Positions 9,720-19,640 of a stretch of 64,000 nt of DNA are shown here, piece by piece. This DNA is from Porites lobata (Eukaryota; Cnidaria; Anthozoa; Scleractinia; Poritidae): assembly GCA_942486035.1 (NCBI GenBank), contig CALNXK010000033.1, positions 607,501 to 671,500 on the forward strand, given 5' to 3'. A model generated the notes under the pieces. The model saw only the letters and a program-made list of their open reading frames with translations. It made no database searches and was not told the DNA's origin. Every line of letters begins with the position of its first letter. The first letter of the stretch is position 1. Position numbers and translations under genes: made by a program.

Positions 9720-10838
9720 TAATGGTAGCTTTCTCTCACTCAGTTTTGAGAGCCTGGCTAGTTAATTCGAATTCACTGAATTTGGGTCGGGTACACAGTT
9801 GGATTACAGTATCACTTAATTGCTTTTTTTTTGCTTATGAATGGAGGATGCTTCAAAGGGGCCGAGTAATATCCATGGCAACCCGCGTCACTCAAAACGA
9901 CCGACAATGACAGGAAAATTCTCCACTCCAGAAAAGACACCGGCAGGAAAAATATTGATAAATAATCAACTTCGTGTCCTGGACGGCCAATGCAGCTGGC
10001 ACAGAATTATCGACTTTTTCTTCTGTCGTTGATCAATACACGGTAAGCACTATTTTAAATTGTAGTCTAACTTTGTTCTCGTGAAGTTTGTTTAAATGCC
10101 GACATGAAAGACATAATTTAAATGTTTAACCTTAACCTTAAATCGTAAAAAAACAACTTACGTCGCTCGTGGAAAAAAAGATCGATACTGTTAGTACATC
10201 GGTTCGTTGAAGTAAAGTAAAACACAATTCGTTTTCATGATGTGGCATGGATTTCAAACAAGTATTCTATGCGAAGTTTAGCCCAAAACACACGATGCCA
10301 ATATTCCGTACGATGGTGAACGAAGATTAAATGTAGACCATTTAAAAGACATCTGAGTAAACTGAACTCAATAACTTAAAAAAAAAATGATCGTTCATTT
10401 TGTCGTCACGGAAAATGAACGTTGTAAGCTGTCCACATGCCAGAAACCGAGGAGCAGAACGCCAACTTAACAGCGATTAGCATGATGGAAGTAATGACTG
10501 TATTCATGTCTAAAAACAGCAAAAAACTGGTGCGTGTTGTTGGAAAGTTCATTCCCAGTCCATATGTGATTACATGTAAATTGAACTTATAATAATACAA
10601 TGATGAGAATATTTGAATTCGTCTCCTTTGTCATATCTCTTCTTCCCGAATTTTTCTTTTTTTGAGACGTTTGTTGGTAAATTATGTTAATTATGTTAAT
10701 TATGATCCATAAATAGCAATCGAAAGAGTAGTAGCTCATTGATAAACGGTATACATGATTCGTTCGACATGATTAGAAAACTGGTTTAAAGTCTGTTATA
10801 TCAGTTCAGTTCAATTTTTACCAGTTCCAGGATAAGAA
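9720..10838. other. Intergenic sequence, no gene recognised
   Basis: Several 60-75 codon open stretches on both strands show no domain. A triplicated TTAATTATG-type motif is visible near 10680-10705. Nothing else is supported. Confidence 0.45.
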
Positions 10839-10840
10839 TA

Positions 10841-11073
10841 CCCTACGCTACGAAGGGATAGAAACCACTGCAAGCAACCGCTTCTTCTTTGATCGAGCCG
10901 CCATCCAGCGCCATGAGAAAATAAATAAACATTTTATGCAACCTCTTCCCCAGGGCGCTTTTCCCTGGCTTTGGAGGTGGGGCAGGATGCCATTTGATGA
11001 TTTGACGTAAGCATCACGTGGAAGCGCATGCTCGATGGAAAAGCAAAAGGTTGTCTCCCTTCGTAGCGTAGAG
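10841..11073. mobile_element. MITE with near-perfect 18-bp TIRs and TA flanks
   Basis: The left terminus CCCTACGCTACGAAGGGA (10841-10858) and the right terminus TCCCTTCGTAGCGTAGAG (11056-11073) are inverted copies with one mismatch. TA dinucleotides flank both sides (10839-10840 and 11074-11075), as in Tc1/mariner-type target duplication. The 233-bp length has no coding capacity. The high TIR identity suggests a relatively young insertion. Confidence 0.75.
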
Positions 11074-11149
11074 TAGAACAAGAATGAGTGGAGCTTAATC
11101 TTAAAAAATTGGTCATTCGGTCATTCAGGCATTTCCAAGTTCACCCACA

Positions 11150-11340
11150 CATGCCTGTCCAGCTTTGATAATCCAACAATGTTAGATGATGAAGTTTTTT
11201 CAGGCTTTCTTTTTGCAGCTGCAAACGTTACGTATATAACTGCGATGATCATCCTTCATGTAATGTTAGATGATTTTACATGGACCAAAAATGTTGGATT
11301 ATGTTGGACCAACATGGTGGATCCAACAAACGGGGGCTTC
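11150..11340. repeat. Interspersed repeat rich in CCAACATGTTGG-type words
   Basis: The words AATCCAACAATGTTAGATGATG, AATGTTAGATGATTTTACAT and AATGTTGGATTATGTTGGACC, plus CAACATGGTGGATCCAACA, alternate on both strands, giving partial self-complementarity. It is probably a degraded non-autonomous element; boundaries are not clear. Confidence 0.45.
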
Positions 11341-11801
11341 AACACATTCAGGCCTGGATGAAAGGCTGTACTCAGGTTTAAATCTTTTCAGTGACTTTGG
11401 AGTTCAGAAAGGAGTGAATGGTAGCACGTTTTCGCTGTTATCTCGGAATAAAATCAATGGAAAAGACATAGCAGATGAACATGCTTATTTGGAAGGCAAT
11501 ACTTTCTCCAGCATATCTATTTTCTCAGTTTAATGTTTAAAGTCGAAAAGTTCTGAAATTTATAATGATTTATAAAATATTTTACAATTTTATGCCCAAA
11601 AAACCACATGACCGCATAAGTGAAGAAATATACCAAACAACAATAAGCATTTTCCTCTTCGACCCAAATCATCAAGTGAGTGTTTCAGTGTTTTTTTTTT
11701 TTTAGGAAAACAGTTCAGAAATGGTTCGTGAAATGATCACGTTTTCGTAGTCTTGAGGAAAGAAATGACAGTTTAATTCGGAAACATTTTTCTCTTTTCA
11801 G

Positions 11802-12219
11802 CTTGTCTTCTCAGTGAAATTTGCTTGTTGGATAGACCGGGTGTGCAGGTGTGAAGCTTAAAAAAATTTTAAGGAAAACGTTCTCCATGAATCTTCAGAA
11901 GGCGGTAGCGCTGTTGTTCATCTCTACGTTTTTGTACGTAACATTCTTGATCTTTCATCCCGGCGTTTTGTCAGCTTTACCGAATATACTTTCGTGGTCA
12001 TACTCCGAGTACATTGATAATCCTTACGACGATTCAGCTCGCCGCAATCTCGCCTTAAACATTTCAGAAAACACCGGACTTCCTCTGCTTAATTTTAAAG
12101 ATCTGGGAGGCAACAAGGCCAAAGTGTTGCTCTTGGTTATTGTTAGCACTGCACCACAAAGATTTGACAGAAGGCAGGCAATACGGGACACATGGTGGAA
12201 GCACTGTGCTGGGGATCAG
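11802..12219 (+). CDS. GT31 beta-1,3-galactosyltransferase-like, exon 1 (coding from 11887)
   Basis: First coding exon of a type II Golgi glycosyltransferase. A splice acceptor (TCTCTTTTCAG, AG at 11800-11801) precedes it, so an upstream 5'-UTR exon is likely. I take the ATG at 11887 as start; it places a hydrophobic signal anchor at residues 6-24 (AVALLFISTFLYVTFLIF region), giving a short cytosolic tail. A luminal stem follows, with a sequon at N58. Then VLLLVIVSTAP and FDRRQAIRDTWW (about 93-104), the hallmark start of the GT31 catalytic domain. The exon has 111 codons and ends CAG at 12219 before GTAAAG, phase 0. It would transfer a sugar from a UDP donor in a beta-1,3 linkage; the donor and acceptor cannot be fixed from sequence. 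Confidence 0.85.
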
Positions 12220-12229
12220 GTAAAGCTAC

Positions 12230-13090
12230 AGAAAACGTGCAACAAAAACGCGTAATTTTTTTTTCCTCGCTGCAAAACGAGTTGAATAGCGATTTCGCAC
12301 GTTTTACCACCCACGTTTGAACCTGTCTTGCAACAAACCAGGTTGTTGCCAGTTGTGTGAATACTAACTTCTGATTGGATAAAACTACGCAAAAGTCACT
12401 CGAGAGCTCCTGACGAGAGTTACGTCAATTGCTGAAAAACAAGTTTGCCCGGTGGCCTGTAAGACTTGCTACGTATACAGATTTTGCTGCAAAAAGGACA
12501 ATGAAACCTCTATTAAGCGGACACTAAGCCGGGTCCCGAAATTAACGTCTTATATTTCCCTTTATAACGAACCCCTATTCAACGGACACCTCTATTAACC
12601 GGACGGGGACACTAAAATAAGGTGTATTTGGCTAATTTCTATTGTTAAAAGCCTCTATTAAGCGGACACCGGACTGAATTGACAATAGTAGTATTGGATT
12701 ACGTCCTTGAAATACGGACTGAAGTCAGTTAATGTTTTTGCATTTACAAACAAATTAAAGGTGGTAATGAAAGGTAATGAACTTGACCTCTTGCAACTTT
12801 ATCCCAGTACAGGGTAACCGTTGAATGTTGATCGTTAACAAACATTGCGCAACTTTTACAAACCTCTTTTAAGCGGACACCCTCTATTAAGCGACACTTG
12901 GGAAGGTCCCGAAGGTGTCCGCTTAATAGAGGTTTGACTGTACTACTTTCCGCAACAAAGTTTTGCAACCTGCGACAAACTGGGTTGATGCAAGACAGGC
13001 TTTAATGTGGTTAGTAAAAAGCTCAACATCGCTATTCGACTCGTTTTGCAACAATGTTGCAAAACAAGTTGCACGATTTTGTTGCCCGAT
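12230..13090. mobile_element. Long-TIR DNA element inside the GT31 intron
   Basis: The left arm (about 12236-12360: TGCAACAAAAACGCG, then TGCAAAACGAGTTGAATAGC, then CCTGTCTTGCAACAAACC) is matched in reverse complement by the right arm (about 12965-13089). The arms are diverged. The element begins only about 10-15 bp after the splice donor. It is interrupted by the element at 12500-12942. Confidence 0.75.
12500..12942. mobile_element. Pogo/Tigger-like MITE nested in the intronic element
   Basis: The left end AAACCTCTATTAAGCGGACA and right end GTGTCCGCTTAATAGAGGTT with GACTGTA form terminal inverted repeats of the (CAGTC)AAACCTCTATTAAGCGG type. The same CTCTATTAAGCGGACAC word recurs internally near 12590, 12650 and 12860. 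The left terminus has lost its clean CAGTC. Family placement rests on the terminal sequence only; there is no transposase ORF. Confidence 0.75.
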
Positions 13091-13447
13091 TTACAGTCCC
13101 TCGGGACTAGCGTAGGTGTCCCCTTGCGGGTTATGTCGGCCTGTGGGAAACTGGATAAATATGAAGCGCTACAAGGGATCAGTTGGATAAATTTGATATA
13201 GAGAGTTACTGCTGACTTATTTAACTAAAGAACTACGCCATTACTAATCAAACTGTCCCAATGAAATTATATATATTTATCTTGTGCTCAAAAAGAGAAT
13301 ATTAGCCCTTTTTAGTGTGATTGTGAGTCAGCTTAAGGGAGGTTATTTTAGCTTACGCGGATCTCCACAAGGATGTGGTTGCAGCTGGTCGATCTGCGTT
13401 CTTAAAACCGATAGCGACTAATAAAGAATGATTTTCCTTAATTTCAG

Positions 13448-14212
13448 CAGGTCAAGTGCGTTTTTGTTACAGATGGTCTAACCGAGGACGAGAACCAACG
13501 CACACTTATCCTCAGAGAAAGAATCATATACAGAGATCTAGAGTTTCAGCCATTGCTTGGAGGCCGAGAGTTCGGCCTTCGCTTTCTCAACCATATAAAG
13601 TGGGCCAAGGCGAAGTTTGACTTCCGTTTCCTCCTTAGGACTGATGATGATTACTTTCTTTGTCTAAAGAGGCTTCTGTCTGAGCTTCCGGTGCGGCCAG
13701 ATACAAGCCTGGTTTGGGGAAATTTCCACTGTCAAGGTGGTATAACGTGGGTGGACGAATCGTTTATGATCTTCTCGCCCGATATTATTTATAAATTCCT
13801 GGCGCAAAACGAAAGAACGATGATGTGCCACCCTCACGCGGACCAACAAATCGGTCTGTGGCTGGAGAGCATTGACAGCAAATTGTTTTTTCACGATAGC
13901 AGATTATACCATCATCCACCGGCATCATTTTCCAAGAAATTCGAGAACGTATTCAACGTCTGCGATTCGTATTTAGGAATACATGGAACTTACGTGGAAA
14001 AGATGCGTTATTTTGGACGGAATGCCAACGATGGGGCAAAAAGCGTGGTTTCCATGGGAGATTTTGCAGATTTTTGTCCGACGACACATTTTGATTATCG
14101 TAAAATCAGTCCACCTTTCTTTTTTAAACCCAAACCTTGCATCACCAATCCAACCTGGAACTTGGAAAGAAATATGTACGGCGGCCGTGAAGAGGGACAG
14201 GTAGGGCAATAG
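13448..14212 (+). CDS. GT31 beta-1,3-galactosyltransferase-like, exon 2 (catalytic part)
   Basis: It continues exon 1 in phase 0 from GTC at 13451 (or the preceding CAG) to TAG at 14210. The joined protein is about 364 residues, normal for GT31. Catalytic features, numbered on the joined protein: VKCVFVTDG at 112, RFLLRTDDDYF with the metal-binding DDD at 176-178, and FSPDIIYKFL. Where family members usually have an EDV motif followed by GxxL, this protein reads HADQQIGLWL (ADQ at 241-243), so the conserved glutamate is missing. The C-terminal ~100 residues are Phe/Pro/Cys-rich and not recognised. A GT donor-like ACAG/GTAGGG at 14200/14201 could splice to an acceptor at 15224 and would give almost the same C-terminus. 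Confidence 0.85.
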   Translation, partial: QVKCVFVTDGLTEDENQRTLILRERIIYRDLEFQPLLGGREFGLRFLNHIKWAKAKFDFRFLLRTDDDYFLCLKRLLSELPVRPDTSLVWGNFHCQGGITWVDESFMIFSPDIIYKFLAQNERTMMCHPHADQQIGLWLESIDSKLFFHDSRLYHHPPASFSKKFENVFNVCDSYLGIHGTYVEKMRYFGRNANDGAKSVVSMGDFADFCPTTHFDYRKISPPFFFKPKPCITNPTWNLERNMYGGREEGQVGQ

Positions 14213-14231
14213 TAGTGAGACTAGTGACATA

Positions 14232-14486
14232 TAGCCTGCGTAGCAAGCTTTTCCGTGCGGTTTCGGACCAAAGAACGAAGAACGAGAGTCGAAGACCGCG
14301 CGAAAAATGGCGCTAGGAAAAGAGTGGGGAGGAGGTGGGGAGGAAAGGTTCCTTCCCCTCCCCCTCCCCCCCTCTTTTTTTTTTTTTGGTTCTCGTTCCA
14401 TTTCTCGCGCTGCCCAAACCGAAAATCCCATTCCTTGGTCTTTCTTTTTTTCCAAAACCAAACGGAAACGCTTGCTACGTAGGCTA
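14232..14486. mobile_element. MITE with TIR TAGCCT(G/A)CGTAGCAAGC
   Basis: The left end TAGCCTGCGTAGCAAGCTTT plus TCCGT is mirrored by the right end ACGGAAACGCTTGCTACGTA plus GGCTA. The interior holds a purine-rich then pyrimidine-rich tract (14325-14390) and no gene. It begins 20 bp after the GT31 stop codon. Confidence 0.8.
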
Positions 14487-14493
14487 GAAAAAA

Positions 14494-15017
14494 TACAGTC
14501 GAACCTCCATTTGCAACCACCTCTCGTAAGCCATTCAAGAACCACTAGTAAGCGATCACCTCCTGTAAGTGACTGCGGTCACGTTTCGGGACTGACATTT
14601 CAACAATTTTCCTTCGTTTTTAGCCTCTGCAAGCGTCCGCTTGACGCATTATCTGATCTCTTTATTCGCTGTATGTACTAGCTATGAAACGTAGAGTATA
14701 AGAAGAACTTTTAGCGACAACATGGAAATGCACTTATTGCAAACAATGAAGCCATTGAGTATGGCCTAGTCCCCAGGCGTTCTTTCTTAGCCTGTTGTCC
14801 GCGCGAAGTCTGGGAAAGGGTGGGAATTCTCTCTCGGTGACGTCACAGCTCACGGTAGAGTGCAGGTTTGACCGAGCCGAGAACGCGTAGGAACTAGGCT
14901 GCATTAGGTAGATCAAGAGCCATAATTGGTTCGATTCTTGTAAATGACCACTTCTTGACGGCTACGTCTTCGAATTTTGGGTGGTTACTAATGGCCATCA
15001 AGAGACGTTCGACTGTA
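14494..15017. mobile_element. Pogo/Tigger-like element, ~520 bp, TIR TACAGTCGAAC
   Basis: The left end TACAGTCGAACCTCC and the right end, in reverse complement TACAGTCGAACGTCTC, share an 11-bp terminal repeat flanked by TA. AACCACC-type words follow both ends. No transposase ORF. It starts 8 bp after the end of the preceding MITE. The interior contains a GC-richer piece (about 14775-14900) that may be a further repeat. Confidence 0.7.
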
Positions 15018-15623
15018 ACTACTGTAGTTGCCATCGCTCAGGGTTTGCCAGTTTGTGCATGACTGGGAAAAAATCTAACATGAGGTGATTGTAGTAATTA
15101 AAAACCTTTTTAAAACATGGAGCTCTTTTAATTGTTTACCATGATTTATCTATCGCCTCATGCGTATTTAAAGTAATATACTGATCTTCGAAAATCCTTT
15201 ATTTTTCTTTTTTTCAATTTTCAGGGATGAAAAACTGGATTATTCTATCGTTTCTTTCAACAAGCTACTGACTCTTTCTTTGTTTATTAACGATGGGGAC
15301 CGGGCTCGGATCACAAGAAGACGCTGTTTTTTCACAGGGGACTCTCAAAAATGGAGCGAGTTGAAAAATGAATGTTTTGTGGCAGCCATTTTGAATTTTA
15401 AACAGGCGGTCAACTAGAAGCGAGGAATTTTCGAAAACGGCTGGACGTTTTGAGAAAATAAACATCGTTTTGCTCAGTCGAAGGGCTCGCACTTGAGTCC
15501 GGATCCTTTAAATCTTTTCACGACTGTAAATTGCATTAGAAACCTATATGATAAAACTTATTGGTGTTTGACTCTCCCACCGACGCATGCGCAGCACCTA
15601 CACCACTGCTTCCCGCGCTAATG
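15018..15623. other. 3' flank of the GT31 gene, probably partly repetitive
   Basis: It includes a strong acceptor-like CTTTTTTTCAATTTTCAG ending at 15224 and a 75-codon minus-strand open frame (15265-15492) with no recognised domain. If the splice from 14200 is used, 15225 onwards would be the GT31 3' UTR. Confidence 0.4.
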
Positions 15624-15898
15624 TTAGCCTGCGAACAAGCTCTCCATTTGGGGAGTAGCGAGAAGTCACGCGCGACAGCCATAGGCGAAAGGAGACGCGT
15701 GTGCGAGGAGTGGTGCTTCAAAGTTAACGGCGAGGAAAGTTATCAATCGAAATATTTTTCAGCCAATGATAAATTGTTTCGTCTGGGCAAAGCAGAAATG
15801 AAAAATTTGTTAGTTTCCTCCGCCCTTGGTGGCTTTGCCGGAATTACTGCTCGCTCGCGCGTTCTCTCGCAATAATTGGAGGGCTCACTAGCAGTCTA
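15624..15898. mobile_element. Probable MITE with diverged TIRs
   Basis: The left end TAGCCTGCGAACAAGCTCTC has a weaker reverse-complement partner at the right end (GGAGGGCTCACTAGCAGTCTA). The interior is GC-richer than its surroundings. A 104-codon plus-strand open frame overlaps it but has no domain and looks like a by-product of the repeat. Confidence 0.5.
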
Positions 15899-16123
15899 CT
15901 CTAATGTAAAAAAAAATAATAATACAATAAAATAACCTTATTTCTTTACGACATTATTCTCAGTAAGCCTCGTTCCCGGTCGTCCTCGTGATATCACCTG
16001 TCAAACTTGTCGGGAAAATTCATCACGTTCGTTTCCAGCCCTCTTCTGCTCATTCGGATAACTCGCCTGGGGACGAGGCAAGCCCGTTTCTCGAGAATCC
16101 CGATAGTTTCCCGCGCCCTAATC

Positions 16124-16255
16124 AGGTCCCGGTTGTTCAAACGTTGGACCATAGCGCTATACACCGGATAAAAGTCTATCCAGTGGATAACGCGATTAAT
16201 TTCCCTTGTACTTGTCCGCTGGATAGCGTTATCCAACATTGAAACAACCGGGGCC
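16124..16255. mobile_element. Palindromic MITE, TIR GG(T/C)CCCGGTTGTT
   Basis: The left arm AGGTCCCGGTTGTTCAAACG, then TTGGACCATAGCGCTATACA, is mirrored by the right arm ending GAAACAACCGGGGCC, with CGCTGGATAGCGTTATCCAA inside. The element is 132 bp. A solo end of the same family occurs at about 8658-8690. Confidence 0.8.
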
Positions 16256-16519
16256 AGATATTCAGATCAAATTCTATACTAAAGAAAAAAAGAGTGGTTG
16301 TCAGCTAACAATCCAGTTTATTTTGTTTTGTCAATTATGAATTGGTTCTTGCTTAGCGTGCGTATATAAATCGAGTTATATCTTCTTGAGTTCTTTCTTC
16401 TTTGTTGTCTTCGATTATTGGAGACTTAGTTGAGAGAAAAAGACGAAACTCCGAGTTTCATAGACAGAAATGTACATGTCATCTTATTTACGCAAGGCGT
16501 GCGCAAATAGAGTTTTTTT
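16256..16519. other. Intergenic spacer, nothing recognised
   Basis: AT-rich sequence between two foldback elements with no ORF or repeat structure seen. Confidence 0.45.
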
Positions 16520-16661
16520 TCTTAGGGCCTGTTTACATGGAGTGCGGGACCCCGGTCTAGTGGGGTTGGTTTCTTTTGTTTTCACGCTCTGGGGAACACA
16601 AAACAAAAGAAACTTACCCCACTAGACCGGGGTCCCCCACTCCATGTAAACAGGGTCTTAG
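16520..16661 (+). mobile_element. Foldback element A with 6-bp flanking duplication
   Basis: Arms beginning GGCCTGTTTACATGGAGTG and ending CACTCCATGTAAACAGGG are nearly perfect inverted repeats. They run through GGACCCCGGTCTAGTGGGGT and TTTCTTTTGTTTT to a small asymmetric centre (CACGCTCTGGGGAACAC). TCTTAG flanks both sides (16520-16525 and 16656-16661), a clean candidate target duplication. A second copy in the opposite orientation lies at 19886-20018. Confidence 0.85.
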
Positions 16662-17589
16662 AAACTCGATAGGACTTATGTAGGGTAAGCACGCGCCCTA
16701 TCTTATAACTGTGATTTTATCATGTTATCTACAAAACTATTGAAACCTCGATCTTGAACGTAAGCTTTCCAGGTGCGCTGATTTTCTGACTTTGGTAAGG
16801 GAACCATAATCTGCAAGTCAAAGTAGTCGTCTCAAAACAGAAACGCTTTCCAATTTCGGTAAAATGGAGTGAAGGGTTCCATGCTATCTGTCGCATTTTT
16901 TAATGAATGAAGCTTTTTCACTTTGTACACCTGTTGTAACTTTTGTTATCTTCTAGTAAACTTGTCGAGGTTTGTAATAATTTAGCTCTCTCTCCCTAGG
17001 CCCTCTCTTTTTTAAAATTAACTGCTTGTGCGCGCGAGTGTTGCTTTTTACCTTTAAATGACAAATATTTCCCCTTTCTCATACCTAGCGCTAGTACTGG
17101 TTTAGAGCGCTGCATGCGTCCCTTCAACTGCTGCAAGTTAAATGCACCGTCTCTTAAATATGACCAAATCACTAAACCACGAAGTTTTCCTGTCTTTTCT
17201 GCTGCCATAAAATGTGCCTGTTAGCCTCAATTTTACTGGTCCTTTCACAGACTGCAATGTCAATTTCCCTGCCCTTTTAAATACCTGACGCCTGAAAAAA
17301 AGGACCCCTTTCGAGGGGAGCTTCCCCGTGTAGGACCCTTGTGGGGTGTACCCACCAGGGGGGAGAGGAGGAAAAGCCTCGCGTCTATTCAAGAGACGTT
17401 GGGGATACCGGGCTGATTAGGTTAAAGGGAATGAAGGCAAACTCATTTATTAGGTTTTTATGGATAATGGAGAAAATTAGAGCATTTAAGGTTCTGCTTG
17501 AGGCTATTTGCGCTTTAGGGGATTTTTACAAGGGACATTTTGTTGTGTAGGTGAATTGATTAAAGTTAATTGGCCTTAATTTGTTGCAG
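16662..17589. other. Intergenic sequence upstream of the exon-like block
   Basis: No gene recognised. A GC-richer patch at about 17280-17420 carries open frames on both strands without domains. A weak acceptor-like CTTAATTTGTTGCAG ends at 17589. Confidence 0.4.
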
Positions 17590-18215
17590 CACGTCAAAAG
17601 TGCAAAAAGATAAAGAAAATTATGTTTTCGTGTGTTCACATCAAGCATAACATGTTTGTTCGCACTAAAAAAATTCACGTTGTTGTTGTTGTTGCGCAAG
17701 GGACGATAAACAGGTTAAAGAAATATACCAAAAAGTGTGACGCACGTGCAGCAGAAAAAGGCGCGAAAAATGTTGACGAGCGTCCGTTGAATTGTGAATT
17801 TTTTAATGAACTTGTTATCGAAGCTGGCGAACCGTGTAAACTAATTCTTCAGCCAAGAATTGGCTTTAAAAGTGTTGTTATAACTTTGGTCAATCCTTCA
17901 AACTGTTTCTTAACAATGTTTGAAGGGACTGAAAGACAAGGAGTAGGAAATACTTCTAAAAACTACTACAAGCTCTTGAGATTTGTAGAAGCACACGGTC
18001 GGTGTTATATTCATGCGCTGTCGAGTATGCAACCAGTTTTCTCGACTCGGCTCATTCAAGAAATAATCCACGCTGAACTGTATGGATAAACTCAGAGATT
18101 GGAATACGTTTTACTGATGAGAGACCTTACATACACGACTTTGTTTTATTACCGGATGGCCGAGAATCATTTGAAGTCATGAATTTTTGCGAAGTGAAAG
18201 TCACATCGAGTGCAG
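17590..18215 (+). pseudogene. Exon-like coding block of unknown protein, apparently frameshifted
   Basis: An open frame runs from a candidate acceptor (AG at 17588-17589) through an ATG at 17622 to a TAA at 18087-18089. Around 18076 the coding signal moves to another frame, which stays open for 46 codons to a good donor (GCAG/GTAAGC at 18215/18216). The peptide after the shift (with IRFTDERPYIHDFVLLPDG) looks protein-like, so a 1-nt deletion or a sequence error near 18076 is likely. Composition is coding-like (KYTKKCDARAAEKG, then VIEAGEPCKLILQPRIGFKS). I recognise no domain. It could be an exon of a lineage-specific gene, a decayed gene or part of a transposon ORF. No neighbouring exons were found. 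It lies between two inverted foldback elements. Confidence 0.4.
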
Positions 18216-18639
18216 GTAAGCCCTATGATTTCGCTACTAATGCAAGCTTAATTATACGTTCATTAGTTAATTTTTACACTACTTAGAATGTTAAGATGTA
18301 GTTATTTGACAGGTTATTTAAACAGTTTTTCTACTGAAATTTGTTTTTTTGTTTTACATTTCATTGCACCTTTAATAGCTTTAATCTCAAATCTTGAATT
18401 AGCTCTTACACAGACATAATCGACTCTTCTCTTTGATTAAATTTTATAATAAAACTAGCTTGTTTACCTGTAAGAAAACTCTCTATAAAGGAAACATTTA
18501 ATATTGTGGACATGGGAGGTTAGCTTGGCGAGTTTCATTCCTCTGACTTTTACTAAACTCTCTTATAGTCATCTCTCTACGAGATGTTAGTTGTTCGCTG
18601 GTCTCGGTCAAGTTTCACTGACAGGCTTATACTGAACAA

Positions 18640-19100
18640 CAACAACAATGTATTTATTTACAGAACTATAAAGTTTACAATGCTTTATTCCCTACAAATA
18701 GCTATAATGCTAATCTAGGCAAGTCAAAACTTATAATAAAGGCGCTATTAAAATACATAAGAAAAAGGAAAAAAATAAATACAATAACATACAGAAAAAA
18801 ACACCTTACATATAAATTCAAGTACAGGGATTTTGTTATTTGAAATAGACCAAAATTGCAACTGGAGGAGTATACAACTAATTACGTATCAGCTTCACTT
18901 CTTAAAATATTCTATTAAATAAGTAACATTCAAATACTTTTTTTCATTATCTAGAACATTAAGGAGTTAGTGATTTTTTTATACAATTGTCCGTCTGTAA
19001 TAAAAGTATAGATGTTTAAAAGCGGACACTTTCAGTAAGTATAAAGTTGCAGTTTAGGTTGGTCAAACGAGTCAGAAAGTACTTCATGACCATGCCAAGG
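18640..19100 (-). repeat. Possible LINE 3'-UTR remnant
   Basis: Begins with CAACAACAACAATG and ATTTATTTACAG, followed by an A-rich block. On the minus strand this would be an A/T-rich 3' end with a simple-repeat tail, as seen in LINE remnants. No coding sequence is retained, so this is tentative. Confidence 0.3.
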
Positions 19101-19515
19101 TTTTTGTTTTCAGTGTCCAAAGTTAAACTGGTTCTTAACATGTTGGTAATTTTCTGAGCTTTTTCATTTTTTTTCAAAGAAAGTTCTAGGTATTTGAGAA
19201 CTAAAGCGAGCGGGGCTATTTTCCAAAAACATAATTTGGCCCTGCCACAATGCGTTTTTAATAATAAAAAAAGAGCTCATAATTTTGACGCAAGTGAAAA
19301 GGTCGTTACCTTACCTTTTTTCTTTTTATATCCTCAAACTTGTATCTTCTTTACGAAAAATGAAAGCCCACTAAAAAACTCAAAAAGTCACAGCCGTTTA
19401 CTAATGCGTTAGACCGGATCGTGGAAGCTTACCCCGATGGTCCAGCGGTCAGCTGTCCGGCCTTCGCAAGATATATCCTCATCACAAAAGTATGATCTTG
19501 TTTAATAGATTTGTT
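19101..19515. other. Intergenic sequence, nothing recognised
   Basis: One 72-codon open stretch without domain. Nothing else seen. Confidence 0.4.
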
Positions 19516-19519
19516 TGGA

Positions 19520-19601
19520 GATCACTATTTATTTATTTATTTATGTTTAATTCACAAAGGTTTCCTATCACTGTGAATGTGCAGAAAACTAAAAAACTAA
19601 A

Positions 19602-19638
<37 letters not shown>

Positions 19639-19640
19639 TG
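19520..19640. repeat. Simple repeats (ATTT)n and (AAT)n
   Basis: (ATTT)4-5 at about 19525-19542 and (AAT)10 at about 19602-19632, separated by about 60 bp. They could be the tail of a decayed retroelement on the minus strand. Confidence 0.75.

Larger units (their letters stand above)
12220..13447 (+). other. Intron 1 of the GT31 gene, largely transposon-derived
   Basis: The donor is GTAAAG at 12220. The acceptor is ATTTCAG/CAG at about 13447 or 13450, an ambiguous NAGNAG-type acceptor that would add or omit one glutamine. Most of the intron is an inverted-repeat element (about 12230-13090) that itself contains a pogo/Tigger-like element (12500-12942). Confidence 0.85.

Noticed and set aside
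12220..12255. Read-through extension of GT31 exon 1 to a stop at 12253
   Set aside because: The extension enters the intron after a good GTAAAG donor; the catalytic domain resumes in phase at 13451, so the spliced model is preferred.
14307..14681. 124-codon plus-strand and overlapping minus-strand frames after the GT31 gene
   Set aside because: They fall within the MITE at 14232-14486 and the following TIR element; low-complexity residues come from the purine/pyrimidine tract.
15561..15875. 104-codon plus-strand open frame
   Set aside because: It mostly coincides with a MITE-like element and has no domain.
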